Below are positions 35,478-43,745 of a stretch of 64,000 bases of DNA, piece by piece; positions within the stretch are counted from its first letter, which is position 1; each line of letters begins with the position of its first letter. Below the pieces are notes generated by a model. The model saw nothing but the letters and a program-made list of their open reading frames with translations. It was not told the DNA's origin and did no database searches. The position numbers were made by a program, and so were the translations under genes. The DNA is from Paraburkholderia sp. Tr-20389. Its GTDB lineage: Bacteria > Pseudomonadota > Gammaproteobacteria > Burkholderiales > Burkholderiaceae. The stretch spans positions 62,001 to 126,000 of the forward strand of contig NZ_JAAGPD010000035.1 in assembly GCF_017104565.1 (NCBI RefSeq), read 5' to 3'.

Positions 35478-38013
35478 TTTCGTCACTGCCTCCAATCAAC
35501 GCGAGTTTGGATTTGAGCAAGCCCGGCTCGAGCACCATCCGCAGTTCCTGCAGCGAGCGGCGCTGCAATTGCGTTTCCGCGTCGATGTCGTCGAGCAACT
35601 TGTCCGAACCGTCCGGATGCGGCGCCTTCAGTTGCGTATACACGCGCATGCCCTGTTGTGCCGACGTGTTCGCGCCCGACAGCAGGCGCGCCTGATTGCG
35701 AAAACCATCGGAGATACCCGACTCCAGCCGCTGCGTGCCGCCGATCGATCCATTCGCGCGATACTGCCGCCACGCTGTCTGCGCCCGGTTGATCAGGTCT
35801 TGCGCGCGGGCCAGCGCCTTGTCGCGCAGTGCGTTGACATCGCCCTGAACGGCACGCACGTAGTACGCATCTTCGACGGGGTCGAGACTGGCGTAAAAGG
35901 ACAGCAGCTTGTCGTCGCGATCGCCTGAACCACGGTTCTTCTGCAGGTCGGTGAACTGATCGAGCAGCGCTTTCTTGTGCGCGAGTTCGGCGGCGATCAC
36001 ATCGGACCACGGACCGACCGGCATCGACTGCAACGCGGCCAGCGCCTGCTGGCTGTCGCCGCTTTGCCATGCGGCGCTCGCTGCGTCGTGCCTCGCGATC
36101 ACATCGGCGGAAGGCAGACGGCTTTCGCTCAACTGCCTGTACTGCGCCTGAAACGGCGGCGTCCTGAAGTTCGCGTGTTTCATCAGCGGCAGCAGCGGTG
36201 TGAGGTGACGCGCCGTCATTTCGTTGAAGATATCCGTGTACTGGCGCAGGTCTGCTCTCGCCACGTCGAGTCCGGCGAGACGCGGATAGCGCTGCGCATA
36301 GTCGTCGAGCACGGCGGGCAGTGCATCCGGCTTATCACCCGCCAGTTCCGTCGCGATGGTCGAATTGAGACGCTCGATCGCGGCGAGGTACACCGAATCG
36401 TCGCTTTGCAGCTTGCGCAGATGGCTCATCGCCAATGCATAGGGCTCGGTAAATTCGGGCACATACGACGCGATGCGATCGAGTATCCGCTGATGTCCTT
36501 TCGCGTCGTCGTTCCAGCGTTTCAAAAGATTGGAGATGCGCCCTTCATCGCTATAGATGCGAATGGGGGCATCGGGACCGCCACGGCCGACGACGAAACT
36601 CTCCAGGTCGCCGACCCACTTCAGCTGATCGATGAGCGCGAGCGCATCGGGGTTGTTCCCGCTCGACGCGCGCATGCCTTCGATCAGCGCCGCGGCACGA
36701 TCGAACTGCTTCGCCTGCAACGCCGCCAGCCAGCCGGGCGCGCGCGCCTTCATCAATGCCTCGCTGGCGAGCGTCCGGATTGCATCGCTGAGGGGATGAC
36801 GTCGCAACGACGATGTGGCCGCATCCGCCGCCTCTTCGTATTCGCCCGCCGCGAGCAGGTTCTTCACTTCGCGTTCCGCCGCACCGCGCATGTAAAGTAT
36901 GACGGCAAGGCCTGCGACGACGACAAGCACCGCCAGACCTCCCCAGCCGATGCGATGCACCGTCGTGCGGTCGCCGCCAGCGAACGTGCGCATCACTTCG
37001 CGCATCACCAGTTGCCAGCGGCGGCGCGGACGGCCTGCCTGCGTTTCGGTCGACTCATCCGGCGTCAAAGGCGGCGCGTTCTCGTTGACTTCGTCTTCGC
37101 GCTGCAACGCGCGATCGACGCAGAAGATGTCGAGAAACGAGTGCGCCGCGCCGACGAAGGTCGTCTTGTCGGGATCTTCGGCTGGCATCGCCATCGCAGG
37201 TGCTGCAGGTGCTGCGGGTACGGCACTCACGGGCACGCCCAGCGCGGCGGCGGGCGGCGTCATCTGGGTCACGGTAGGCTCGATTTCGAACGATTTCGCC
37301 AGTGCTACCCGATAGACGAAATAATCGCCGCCAAATCCAATCGTGTCGCCGTTTTGCAGCGCGACCGCCGATTCGCCGAGACGCTTGTGATTGACGAACG
37401 TGCCGTTGGTGCTGCCGAGATCTTCGATCCACGGCTCGCCGCTCTTCAAAAAGATGTGCGCGTGTCGCCGCGAAATGTAATTGACCTGATGCGGATAACG
37501 GTCCTTATAACGCGCGAAAAGCTCGTCCGTCTTGCTGACGAGGAACGGAAACGCGCTGATGTCGATCGGCTCCAGCCCCAGATCGATACGCTGTGGCTCG
37601 AGCGTCAGCGTCAGATGCTGTACGCCGCGTGCAGAGGCGGAACTGAACGGGCGCGGCTCGATTGCAACGCGATACGTCAGGTCGCCGCCGAAGCACAGCT
37701 CGTCGCCGGCGCGCACGCGCGACGGCGTTTGCCGCACGGCAATGCCGTTGACGGTCGTGCCGTTCTTGCTGTCGAGATCGGCCACATAGACCGCGCCATG
37801 CTCGCTAAAGATGCGCGCGTGACGCCGCGAAAGCCGCGTGATCAGATCGCGCGGATAGTCGGCAAACGGCGCCTCGCTGCGGCCGATCGCGAACAGATCG
37901 TCGACGATGCGGATGGGGCCGAGGGACGCGTGCGAGACGGGCAGCAGCAGGACATCGAACTCCTTGTCCAGAGCCGCCCGCATCTCAGCAATCGGAGCTT
38001 CGCCGGGATTCAT
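35455..38013 (-). CDS. FHA-domain membrane protein of the secretion system
   Basis: An 852-residue protein with two forkhead-associated domains: about 20-120 (FAIGRSEAP, LSRRHARIF, DSKNGTTVNG) and about 135-235 (ISRRHAHIF, LGSTNGTFVN). A Pro/Ala linker follows, then one transmembrane helix (about 348-370, GLAVLVVVAGLAVILYM) and a long helical region of about 480 residues on the other side. FHA domains bind phospho-threonine, so this is the likely target or reader of the local kinase. The membrane anchor and large periplasmic part suggest a structural link to the exporter. No FHA protein of this shape is known to me from a type I system. Confidence 0.88.
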   Translation of the reverse strand: MNPGEAPIAEMRAALDKEFDVLLLPVSHASLGPIRIVDDLFAIGRSEAPFADYPRDLITRLSRRHARIFSEHGAVYVADLDSKNGTTVNGIAVRQTPSRVRAGDELCFGGDLTYRVAIEPRPFSSASARGVQHLTLTLEPQRIDLGLEPIDISAFPFLVSKTDELFARYKDRYPHQVNYISRRHAHIFLKSGEPWIEDLGSTNGTFVNHKRLGESAVALQNGDTIGFGGDYFVYRVALAKSFEIEPTVTQMTPPAAALGVPVSAVPAAPAAPAMAMPAEDPDKTTFVGAAHSFLDIFCVDRALQREDEVNENAPPLTPDESTETQAGRPRRRWQLVMREVMRTFAGGDRTTVHRIGWGGLAVLVVVAGLAVILYMRGAAEREVKNLLAAGEYEEAADAATSSLRRHPLSDAIRTLASEALMKARAPGWLAALQAKQFDRAAALIEGMRASSGNNPDALALIDQLKWVGDLESFVVGRGGPDAPIRIYSDEGRISNLLKRWNDDAKGHQRILDRIASYVPEFTEPYALAMSHLRKLQSDDSVYLAAIERLNSTIATELAGDKPDALPAVLDDYAQRYPRLAGLDVARADLRQYTDIFNEMTARHLTPLLPLMKHANFRTPPFQAQYRQLSESRLPSADVIARHDAASAAWQSGDSQQALAALQSMPVGPWSDVIAAELAHKKALLDQFTDLQKNRGSGDRDDKLLSFYASLDPVEDAYYVRAVQGDVNALRDKALARAQDLINRAQTAWRQYRANGSIGGTQRLESGISDGFRNQARLLSGANTSAQQGMRVYTQLKAPHPDGSDKLLDDIDAETQLQRRSLQELRMVLEPGLLKSKLALIGGSDESEARQSP

Positions 38014-38201
38014 CTCTTTGCATCACTAAGCGTGGACACGAACAGAGCGTTCAACAGGCGCGGCGACCAAGGCGTATTCGACGCAGCCGCTCCTCTGACG
38101 ATATGAGCGGCTAATCAGGAATTTTAAGTCACGCATGGTGTTAGTCAATTATGGGTACGGCTAATGCGGTCGAATACGGCAAGCGGTTCCTTGAGCCTTC
38201 C

Positions 38202-38217
38202 TTTAAGAACCGTGCCA
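38202..38217 (-). promoter_or_regulatory. weak sigma-54-like element upstream of the FHA gene
   Basis: On the minus strand TGGCACGGTTCTTAAA has a perfect -24 part (TGGCACG) but lacks the GC of the -12 part. It lies in the 248-base spacer between the outer-membrane factor gene and the FHA gene, where a secondary promoter would be useful. Confidence 0.25.
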
Positions 38218-38261
38218 GCGTTTTCCAGCCGTGGCTTTTGGCCTTGTTCCGCTGCGTCGCT

Positions 38262-39773
38262 TCATTCCTTCACTTGAGCCTGCACATTGACCGCGGGCCA
38301 GCCGCCACCGAGCGCCTTATAAAGCTGTACCGTGTCTGACAGTATTTGCTGGTGATTCGTCAGCAGATCGAGTTGCGCCTGAAGCAGCGTGCGTTCCGTT
38401 TCGAACACTTCCAGTTGCGACACGATGCCTTCGCGCAATTGCGACTGCATCTGCTCATTGACGACGCTCAGGCGCTGTACTTCCTGTTGCAATTCGACAC
38501 GCTGCTGCTTGTGCGAATCCAGATTGACGAGTGCGTTCTCGACTTCTTCGAATGCGCCCATCACGGTTTGCCGGTATTGCTGCTCGGCGACCGTCGTCTG
38601 CGCTTCCGTCGTTTTCACGTGAGCCCGCACGCTCGGATCCAGCAGCGGAATATTGATGCTCGGCATGAAGCCGAACGTGAATGACTTCAGCATATCGGAC
38701 AGCGCGAAACTCGCCGTACCGCCATGTCCCGTCAGGCTGATGGTCGGCAGTTGCGCGAGCTTTGCTTCGCCGACGAGGTTGTACGCTTCGAGCACGCGCA
38801 ATTCGGATGCAACGATGTCGGGCCGGCGCGACAGCAATTGCGAAGGCAGTCCACCCGGCACGGGCGGCAATTGCACGCGCTGCTGCAGGTGTCCGACGGG
38901 CACGGTGAATTCGCCCGCCGGCACGCCGATCAGCGTGCACAGCGCGTTATTCGCAAGGCTGCGCGAACGGCGCAGATCGAGCAGATCCTTGGTTAGACGA
39001 TTGACCTCTGCCTGCTGGCGCATCACCTGCGTCTTCGGAATCAGGCCGTTACGGCTCTGGCCGTCGAAGATCGACAGAATGGTGCGGTTCTCGTCGACCA
39101 TTTTCTGTTGCGCGACGATCTGGTCGTCGAACTGGAGAATCTGGAAATACGTGCTCGCCACATTCGACACCAGCTCGAGATAGCCCGCGCGCCAGTCGGC
39201 TTCCGTTGCGTGGAATTCGGCCTTTTGCGCCTGCACGCCCTTTTCGACCTTGCCCCAGATGTCGATGTCCCAGTTCACCTGGCCCGCCACGTTGTACTGC
39301 TTCGTGAACGGCTGTCCCGTCACTTTCTGGAAATTGGCGCCTGCGCCGAGATCCGCCGTAGGCAGTGCGCCCGCCTTCGCTTCGCCGATCTGCGCACCCG
39401 CTACGTCGATGCGCGCGGCCAGTACCTTGATGTCGAAATTGCCTGCAATCGCCTTGGCGATCAAGTCATCCAGATACGGGTCCTGGAAGCCTTTCCACCA
39501 GTCGGGCACGATGGTGTCGGCGGGCGAAACGAGCGAGCCCGTCTTGTCGGACCACGCTGCCTTGGCGGGTGTGTCGGGACGCTTGTAGTCGGCCATATGA
39601 ACGTCGACGCAGCCCGCGAGCAACGCCGCGCAAGCGGCAGCGGCACTGAATGCGCGTGCAACGGCAACGATGGAACGCTTGCGCTGCCCTTCGCGACGGA
39701 CATCCGCGTGACGGCGGGCCGGCGAGTCGAAGTTCGAACAGCAGGCGACGAACGAATCAGGCAACGCAGACAC
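38262..39773 (-). CDS. NodT/TolC-family outer-membrane factor lipoprotein
   Basis: About 503 residues. A lipobox (ACAALLAGC) is followed by two OEP domains with typical repeats (DLGAGANFQK, LPTISLTGHGG) and long helices forming the periplasmic tunnel. It is the likely outer-membrane exit for the ABC-HlyD pair. GTG 39773 follows GGAG by six bases; a longer GTG start at 39806 is in frame. Either start puts about 50 residues before the lipobox Cys, unusually long for a lipoprotein signal. It ends 248 bases before the FHA gene. Confidence 0.9.
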   Translation of the reverse strand: MSALPDSFVACCSNFDSPARRHADVRREGQRKRSIVAVARAFSAAAACAALLAGCVDVHMADYKRPDTPAKAAWSDKTGSLVSPADTIVPDWWKGFQDPYLDDLIAKAIAGNFDIKVLAARIDVAGAQIGEAKAGALPTADLGAGANFQKVTGQPFTKQYNVAGQVNWDIDIWGKVEKGVQAQKAEFHATEADWRAGYLELVSNVASTYFQILQFDDQIVAQQKMVDENRTILSIFDGQSRNGLIPKTQVMRQQAEVNRLTKDLLDLRRSRSLANNALCTLIGVPAGEFTVPVGHLQQRVQLPPVPGGLPSQLLSRRPDIVASELRVLEAYNLVGEAKLAQLPTISLTGHGGTASFALSDMLKSFTFGFMPSINIPLLDPSVRAHVKTTEAQTTVAEQQYRQTVMGAFEEVENALVNLDSHKQQRVELQQEVQRLSVVNEQMQSQLREGIVSQLEVFETERTLLQAQLDLLTNHQQILSDTVQLYKALGGGWPAVNVQAQVKE

Positions 39774-39983
39774 GATATTCTCCGATCTTTCCCGGCTGTA
39801 CTGCACGTGCAGAGCGCGCCTTTCAAGTAAAGCACGTCCAGCGCGGCATCTCTATCGATGTCGGTGGATTTCGTTCGGCGTGGAATGCGTGCGGTGACGC
39901 GGCGGTCGTGTGGACAGGACGATTGGCTTTTCGATCTTTTTGACGACGTGTGATGCAGATTGCTTCCGTACCGTTGAGGAAGC

Positions 39984-40011
39984 CCGCGGAGGCTGGTCTG
40001 AACCTCCGCGG
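39984..40011 (-). other. hairpin between peptide gene and outer-membrane factor gene
   Basis: CCGCGGAGG (39984-39992) pairs with CCTCCGCGG (40003-40011). It lies 14 bases after the peptide stop on the minus strand, without a T-run. A partial stop or mRNA-stabilising hairpin here would let the peptide be made in excess over the export machinery. Confidence 0.5.
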
Positions 40012-40025
40012 ATAACGCCGTGTGC

Positions 40026-40295
40026 TTAGTGCACGGTGACGTTGTTGTTGGCCGTCATCGTGGGCTTGATCGTCGTGTCCAGGCCTTCCGCGAACGCGTT
40101 GTTGTTGCCGCTCACGTTGCTGATGTTCATTTGCTGCGAGATCAGCTGCTGTGCGTCGACGTGCTTGCTGTTGTCGAAGTCGAGCTTGATGCTCGGGAAG
40201 TACGGATAGGCGAGGTAGCCGCCGCGGACAGCCTTCATCGACTTGCTGTCGAGTTCTTCGGTGACGGACAGGTCTTTGATCATCAGTGCGCTCAT
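40026..40295 (-). CDS. double-glycine leader secreted peptide (paralogue 2)
   Basis: An 89-residue protein. Leader LMIKDLSVTEELDSKSMKAV then R-GG, with Leu at -12, Met at -7 and Val at -4. The core of 63 residues begins YLAYPYFPS, is rich in Asn (nine) and has no Cys. It is a near copy of the peptide at 46263, with the same length and the same ANNNVTV ending. AGGAG lies seven bases before the start. It is the first gene of the exporter gene set and is preceded by a sigma-54 promoter at 40381-40396. Confidence 0.9.
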   Translation of the reverse strand: MSALMIKDLSVTEELDSKSMKAVRGGYLAYPYFPSIKLDFDNSKHVDAQQLISQQMNISNVSGNNNAFAEGLDTTIKPTMTANNNVTVH

Positions 40296-40617
40296 GACAG
40301 TTCTCCTAAGAGGGAAGCGAAGATTCGCTAAGGTGTTTCGGGTTTGGGTTCGAGCATCTTGTCTGCTCGAGCCTTACTAACGCATAGGCTGTGCCAATTG
40401 CCCTGCCAGAACCGCGAAAAACCTGCGAAGCCTTGCTGCCATTGGGTTGTGAGTCAGACCGCATTTGCGCATACGAATTTCATGGGCTTTGATCAGACCA
40501 CCAGGTGCCGTCGTACGGCCAACATTCGACGCGAAACTGTTGGATTGCTAAAGACATCACCGGGAACATGCATGAAAACAGCGCTAAAACACTCGGCTAT
40601 TGAGCACACACGTTCGT
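40296..40617. other. divergent-looking spacer with sigma-54 promoter and long leader
   Basis: Contains the minus-strand sigma-54 promoter, a conserved untranslated leader of about 75 bases, and, further upstream, a block (about 40417-40440) shared with the region before the peptide at 46263. No gene is supported. Confidence 0.6.
40381..40396 (-). promoter_or_regulatory. sigma-54 promoter of the peptide-exporter gene set
   Basis: On the minus strand TGGCACAGCCTATGCG has a perfect -24 element and the invariant GC of the -12 element at correct spacing. The predicted start is near 40370. The whole promoter-leader block is almost identical to that before 46263. Confidence 0.8.
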
Positions 40618-41046
40618 TCACTTTGCGATCACTGTGATCTTCTTCGAATAGACCGGCGGGTCGTGCGGAATGTGATTTTCGTCGCCCATCAGCAACTGGA
40701 GCGTGTGCTTGCCGGGCGGCAAGGTAATCGTCGTTTCCGTTTCGCCCGCACCGAAATGCAGATGCTGGCGATCCGATGGAATCTCCTGGTCCATCGGCGG
40801 CAAGTCCGTGTCGATCAGCAGATGATGGTGGCCTGTGTTCGCATACTTGACGCCCTTGGGCGCGACGCCCATGTAGCGCAAGCCGAACCACACACGAAAC
40901 GGCTTGTTGGCGGGCACGACCTGTCCGTCGTTCGGATAGCCGATATAGGCGTGGGCATCCTTGGGTGCCGGCGTCGGCCCGGCGAACGCCATATTCATCG
41001 AAGCGAGAGCGGCAAGCGCCGCAGCGGCAACAACGTTCCTGATCAT
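40618..41046 (-). CDS. DUF4399-like periplasmic protein (copy 1)
   Basis: A 142-residue protein with a signal peptide ending at AFAGPTP and a beta-rich body with GHHHLLIDTDLPPMDQEIP, HLHFGAGETE and LPPGKHTLQLLMGD. These are features of the DUF4399 family. The His cluster and acidic residues could bind metal. ATG 41046 follows GGAG. A paralogue lies 63 bases upstream on the same strand. Function is unknown. Confidence 0.85.
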   Translation of the reverse strand: MIRNVVAAAALAALASMNMAFAGPTPAPKDAHAYIGYPNDGQVVPANKPFRVWFGLRYMGVAPKGVKYANTGHHHLLIDTDLPPMDQEIPSDRQHLHFGAGETETTITLPPGKHTLQLLMGDENHIPHDPPVYSKKITVIAK

Positions 41047-41109
41047 GGCTGATGCTCTCCGTCTTGCGTGGTGCGCGCCGGGCATGCAGGCGCATGCGCG
41101 CACGCGTGC

Positions 41110-41535
41110 TCACTTCACGATGATGGTGATCTTCTTCGAATAGACGGGCGGATTGTGCGGCACGTGGTTGAAGTCGCCGAGCAGCAGTTGCAGCGTATGT
41201 TTGCCGGGCGGCAGTTCGATGCGCGCATCCGTTTCGCCTGCGCCAAAATGCAGGTGATTCCGGTCAGAGGGAATTTCCTGATCCATCGGCGGCAGGTCCG
41301 TGTCGATCAGCAGATGATGATGTCCCGTGTTCGGCACATTGACGCCTTTAGGACACACGCCCATATTGCGCAAGCCCATTCGCACCCAGAGCTTGCCGCC
41401 CGTAATGACGGTGCCGTCCGCCGGCCAGATGATGTACGTCTCCGCGCCGGGCGGCGAAGGCGTCGGGCCTGCCAATACCTGCGCCGAAGCGAGAAAGAGC
41501 GCGCCGATAGCCGCGAGCCTTATTCTTCTTTGCAT
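41110..41535 (-). CDS. DUF4399-like periplasmic protein (copy 2)
   Basis: A 141-residue paralogue of the previous gene, sharing GHHHLLIDTDLPPMDQEIPS and the C-terminal PPVYSKKITI. The signal peptide ends near VLAGPTP. GGAG lies seven bases before ATG 41535. The two probably form one transcript, this copy first. A single Cys (GVCPKGV) is present here but not in copy 1. Confidence 0.85.
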   Translation of the reverse strand: MQRRIRLAAIGALFLASAQVLAGPTPSPPGAETYIIWPADGTVITGGKLWVRMGLRNMGVCPKGVNVPNTGHHHLLIDTDLPPMDQEIPSDRNHLHFGAGETDARIELPPGKHTLQLLLGDFNHVPHNPPVYSKKITIIVK

Positions 41536-41797
41536 TGCGCATCTCCCAGGGAGGGTCTGTGCTGCTTGCTTCCGTTTTAGCTTAGGACGTAACTTGTCAA
41601 AAAGATACGCCATGCTCGTTAACCTTCTGACGTTCTCACTGCGTGCTATCTTTTGTAAGGGTGATCTGCGCGATGGGGTGCCTGACAACGGTATCGCGAG
41701 TGTCGGGCTGCATGGCGAACGGCAACGATCATGATCGAGCCGCTTCGTCCGATGACGAGGTTCTGTCCAGAACTTCCAGAACAACCAGGATCTGAAA

Positions 41798-43699
41798 ATG
41801 TGGCGAAAACTCCTGCTGGTATGCATGATCGGGGCACTCCAGATGCGAGGAGCCGACGCGCAAACGCTGCCGCACGGCGCGCGCGATGCCACTTCCCATA
41901 TTGCTGCAAACGATGCGCTGAGCGGCCGCACTGAAACGGAGACACGCAAGGTCGCGCTCGTGATCGGCAACGCGAGCTATTCTTTTGGCGCGTTGCCCAA
42001 TGCATCGCGCGATGCGCAAAGCGTCGCCGATATGTTGCGCGCGCAAGGCTTCGATGTCGTGCTTCGCACCGATGCAAGCGCACAGCAGATGCGTGACGCA
42101 CTCGCCGATTTCCGCCGCCGCTTGCAGCCGGGCGGCATCGCCCTGTTCTATTTCGCGGGCCACGGCTTTCAGGCGGGAGCCAACACGCGACTGGCATCCA
42201 CTTCCGCCGATACGCATGCGCCGGCCACGTTGATGACGGACAGCATCGACCTGTCGAGCGTGTTCGACACACTCGCCGCGCCGCGCGCACATGCACTCAA
42301 TCTGATGGTGCTGGATGCATGTCTTACGCAACCATTCGAGCCCGCCCGCCTCACGACGTCTTTGCCCGCGCAAACCCTGATTGCATACGCGACGGCGCAA
42401 GGCGGCGAGGCCGCCGATGGAACCCGTCATGGCATCTTCACGGGCGCATGGCTGCGTGAAATGCACCGTGCGCCGGATGAACCCGTCGACACGATGTTCG
42501 CTCACGTAGCGCGACGCGTCACGGAAGAAACAGACGGCGTGCAACGCCCGTGGTCCGCGTCGTCGTTGACGGAACCCCTGCGTGTTTTCGCTTCGGTCGA
42601 TCAGCCGATGCAAGCCGACGATCAGGCGAACCTGGTTGTTGCATTGAACAGCCGCGGCATCTTGCCTAAAGACAGCAACGAGCAATATGAACTGACATTC
42701 TGGGAATCGATCAAGGACAGCAATTACGCGAGCGACTATGAAGCGTATTTGAAGGCGTATCCGAATGGCCGCTTTGCGACGCTCGCGAAGGCGCGTATCG
42801 ACAGGCTCAAGGCCTCCGGGCAGACAGCGCCGCCTGCGACGCACGCGGCGCCCGCATCCGCGCCGCCGCACCCTGCTGCTGCGGCGCCAACGCCTGCACC
42901 AGCGCCCGCTCCGCAAGCCGCGCCTAAGGCCGCTGCAACGCCTGCTCCGGCACCCACGCCGGCGCCCGCGCACGCAGCCGCTGGCGGCGAGAGCAAGGAC
43001 TGCGCGGCATGCCCCATGATGGTCTCGCTACCGGCGGGCTCCTTCACGATGGGCAGCAATTCCGACGATCCCTCCGAGAAGCCGCCGCATCGCGTGACCA
43101 TTTCAGCGCCGTTCGCGATCGGCAAATACGAAGTGACCGTCGAGCAATGGAACGCCTGCGCGGACGTCAACGGATGCCCGAAGCTGGCAACGGAAAGCAA
43201 TTCCGTGAAGAACGCACCCGCGCGCGATCTCAGTTGGGACGATGCGCAGGCCTACGTAAAATGGCTGAGCAAGGTCACGGGCAAGACGTATCGTCTGCCG
43301 ACGGAAGCCGAATGGGAATACGCGGACCGTGCCGGCACGACGACGAAGTACTGGTGGGGCGACTCGATGCGCAAAGGCATGGCCAATTGCAAGGACTGCG
43401 GCGATCCGTATCACAAGGAGGCGCCTGAGCCGGTGGGCAGTTACGCGGCGAATCCGAATGGCTTGCACGACATGAACGGCAGCGTGTGGGAATGGGTCGG
43501 CGATTGCTGGCATAACTCATACCAGGGCGCGCCCAATGACGGCCATGCGTGGGACGCGCCGGGCTGCAACATGCGCGTGATTCGCGGCGGCTCATGGCGC
43601 GAAGGCGGTGACTACATGCTGACGTCGACGCGCTTCAAGTACAGCCAGAGCGTGCGTCAGTCGCAAGACGGCTTTCGCGTCGTGAAAGAACTCAAGTGA
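41798..43699 (+). CDS. exported caspase-like / FGE-like fusion protein
   Basis: A 633-residue protein with a signal peptide (to about 22), a peptidase C14 caspase-like domain (about 45-270) with catalytic His in FYFAGHGFQ and Cys in [10 protein letters not shown], then a helical part, a Pro/Ala linker (about 345-400), and an FGE-sulfatase/SUMF1-like domain (about 405-630: [43 protein letters not shown]). The final part lacks the two catalytic Cys of true formylglycine-generating enzymes, so it is probably a binding module. It is convergent with the kinase gene and may be part of the secretion system's signalling; unproven. Confidence 0.88.
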   Translation: MWRKLLLVCMIGALQMRGADAQTLPHGARDATSHIAANDALSGRTETETRKVALVIGNASYSFGALPNASRDAQSVADMLRAQGFDVVLRTDASAQQMRDALADFRRRLQPGGIALFYFAGHGFQAGANTRLASTSADTHAPATLMTDSIDLSSVFDTLAAPRAHALNLMVLDACLTQPFEPARLTTSLPAQTLIAYATAQGGEAADGTRHGIFTGAWLREMHRAPDEPVDTMFAHVARRVTEETDGVQRPWSASSLTEPLRVFASVDQPMQADDQANLVVALNSRGILPKDSNEQYELTFWESIKDSNYASDYEAYLKAYPNGRFATLAKARIDRLKASGQTAPPATHAAPASAPPHPAAAAPTPAPAPAPQAAPKAAATPAPAPTPAPAHAAAGGESKDCAACPMMVSLPAGSFTMGSNSDDPSEKPPHRVTISAPFAIGKYEVTVEQWNACADVNGCPKLATESNSVKNAPARDLSWDDAQAYVKWLSKVTGKTYRLPTEAEWEYADRAGTTTKYWWGDSMRKGMANCKDCGDPYHKEAPEPVGSYAANPNGLHDMNGSVWEWVGDCWHNSYQGAPNDGHAWDAPGCNMRVIRGGSWREGGDYMLTSTRFKYSQSVRQSQDGFRVVKELK

Positions 43700-43713
43700 C
43701 GTGATCTGACGAG

Positions 43714-43745
43714 AAGCCCGAGCAGATCGGCGCGGGCTTTCTCAA
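43714..43745. terminator. bidirectional terminator between fusion protein and kinase genes
   Basis: AAGCCCG (43714-43720) pairs with CGGGCTT (43733-43739), followed on the plus strand by TCTC and flanked by short A and T tracts. It lies in the 42-base gap between two convergent genes. Confidence 0.6.

Noticed and set aside
35977-38106. 709-residue plus-strand frame opposite the FHA gene
   Set aside because: Antisense to a protein with two clear FHA domains.
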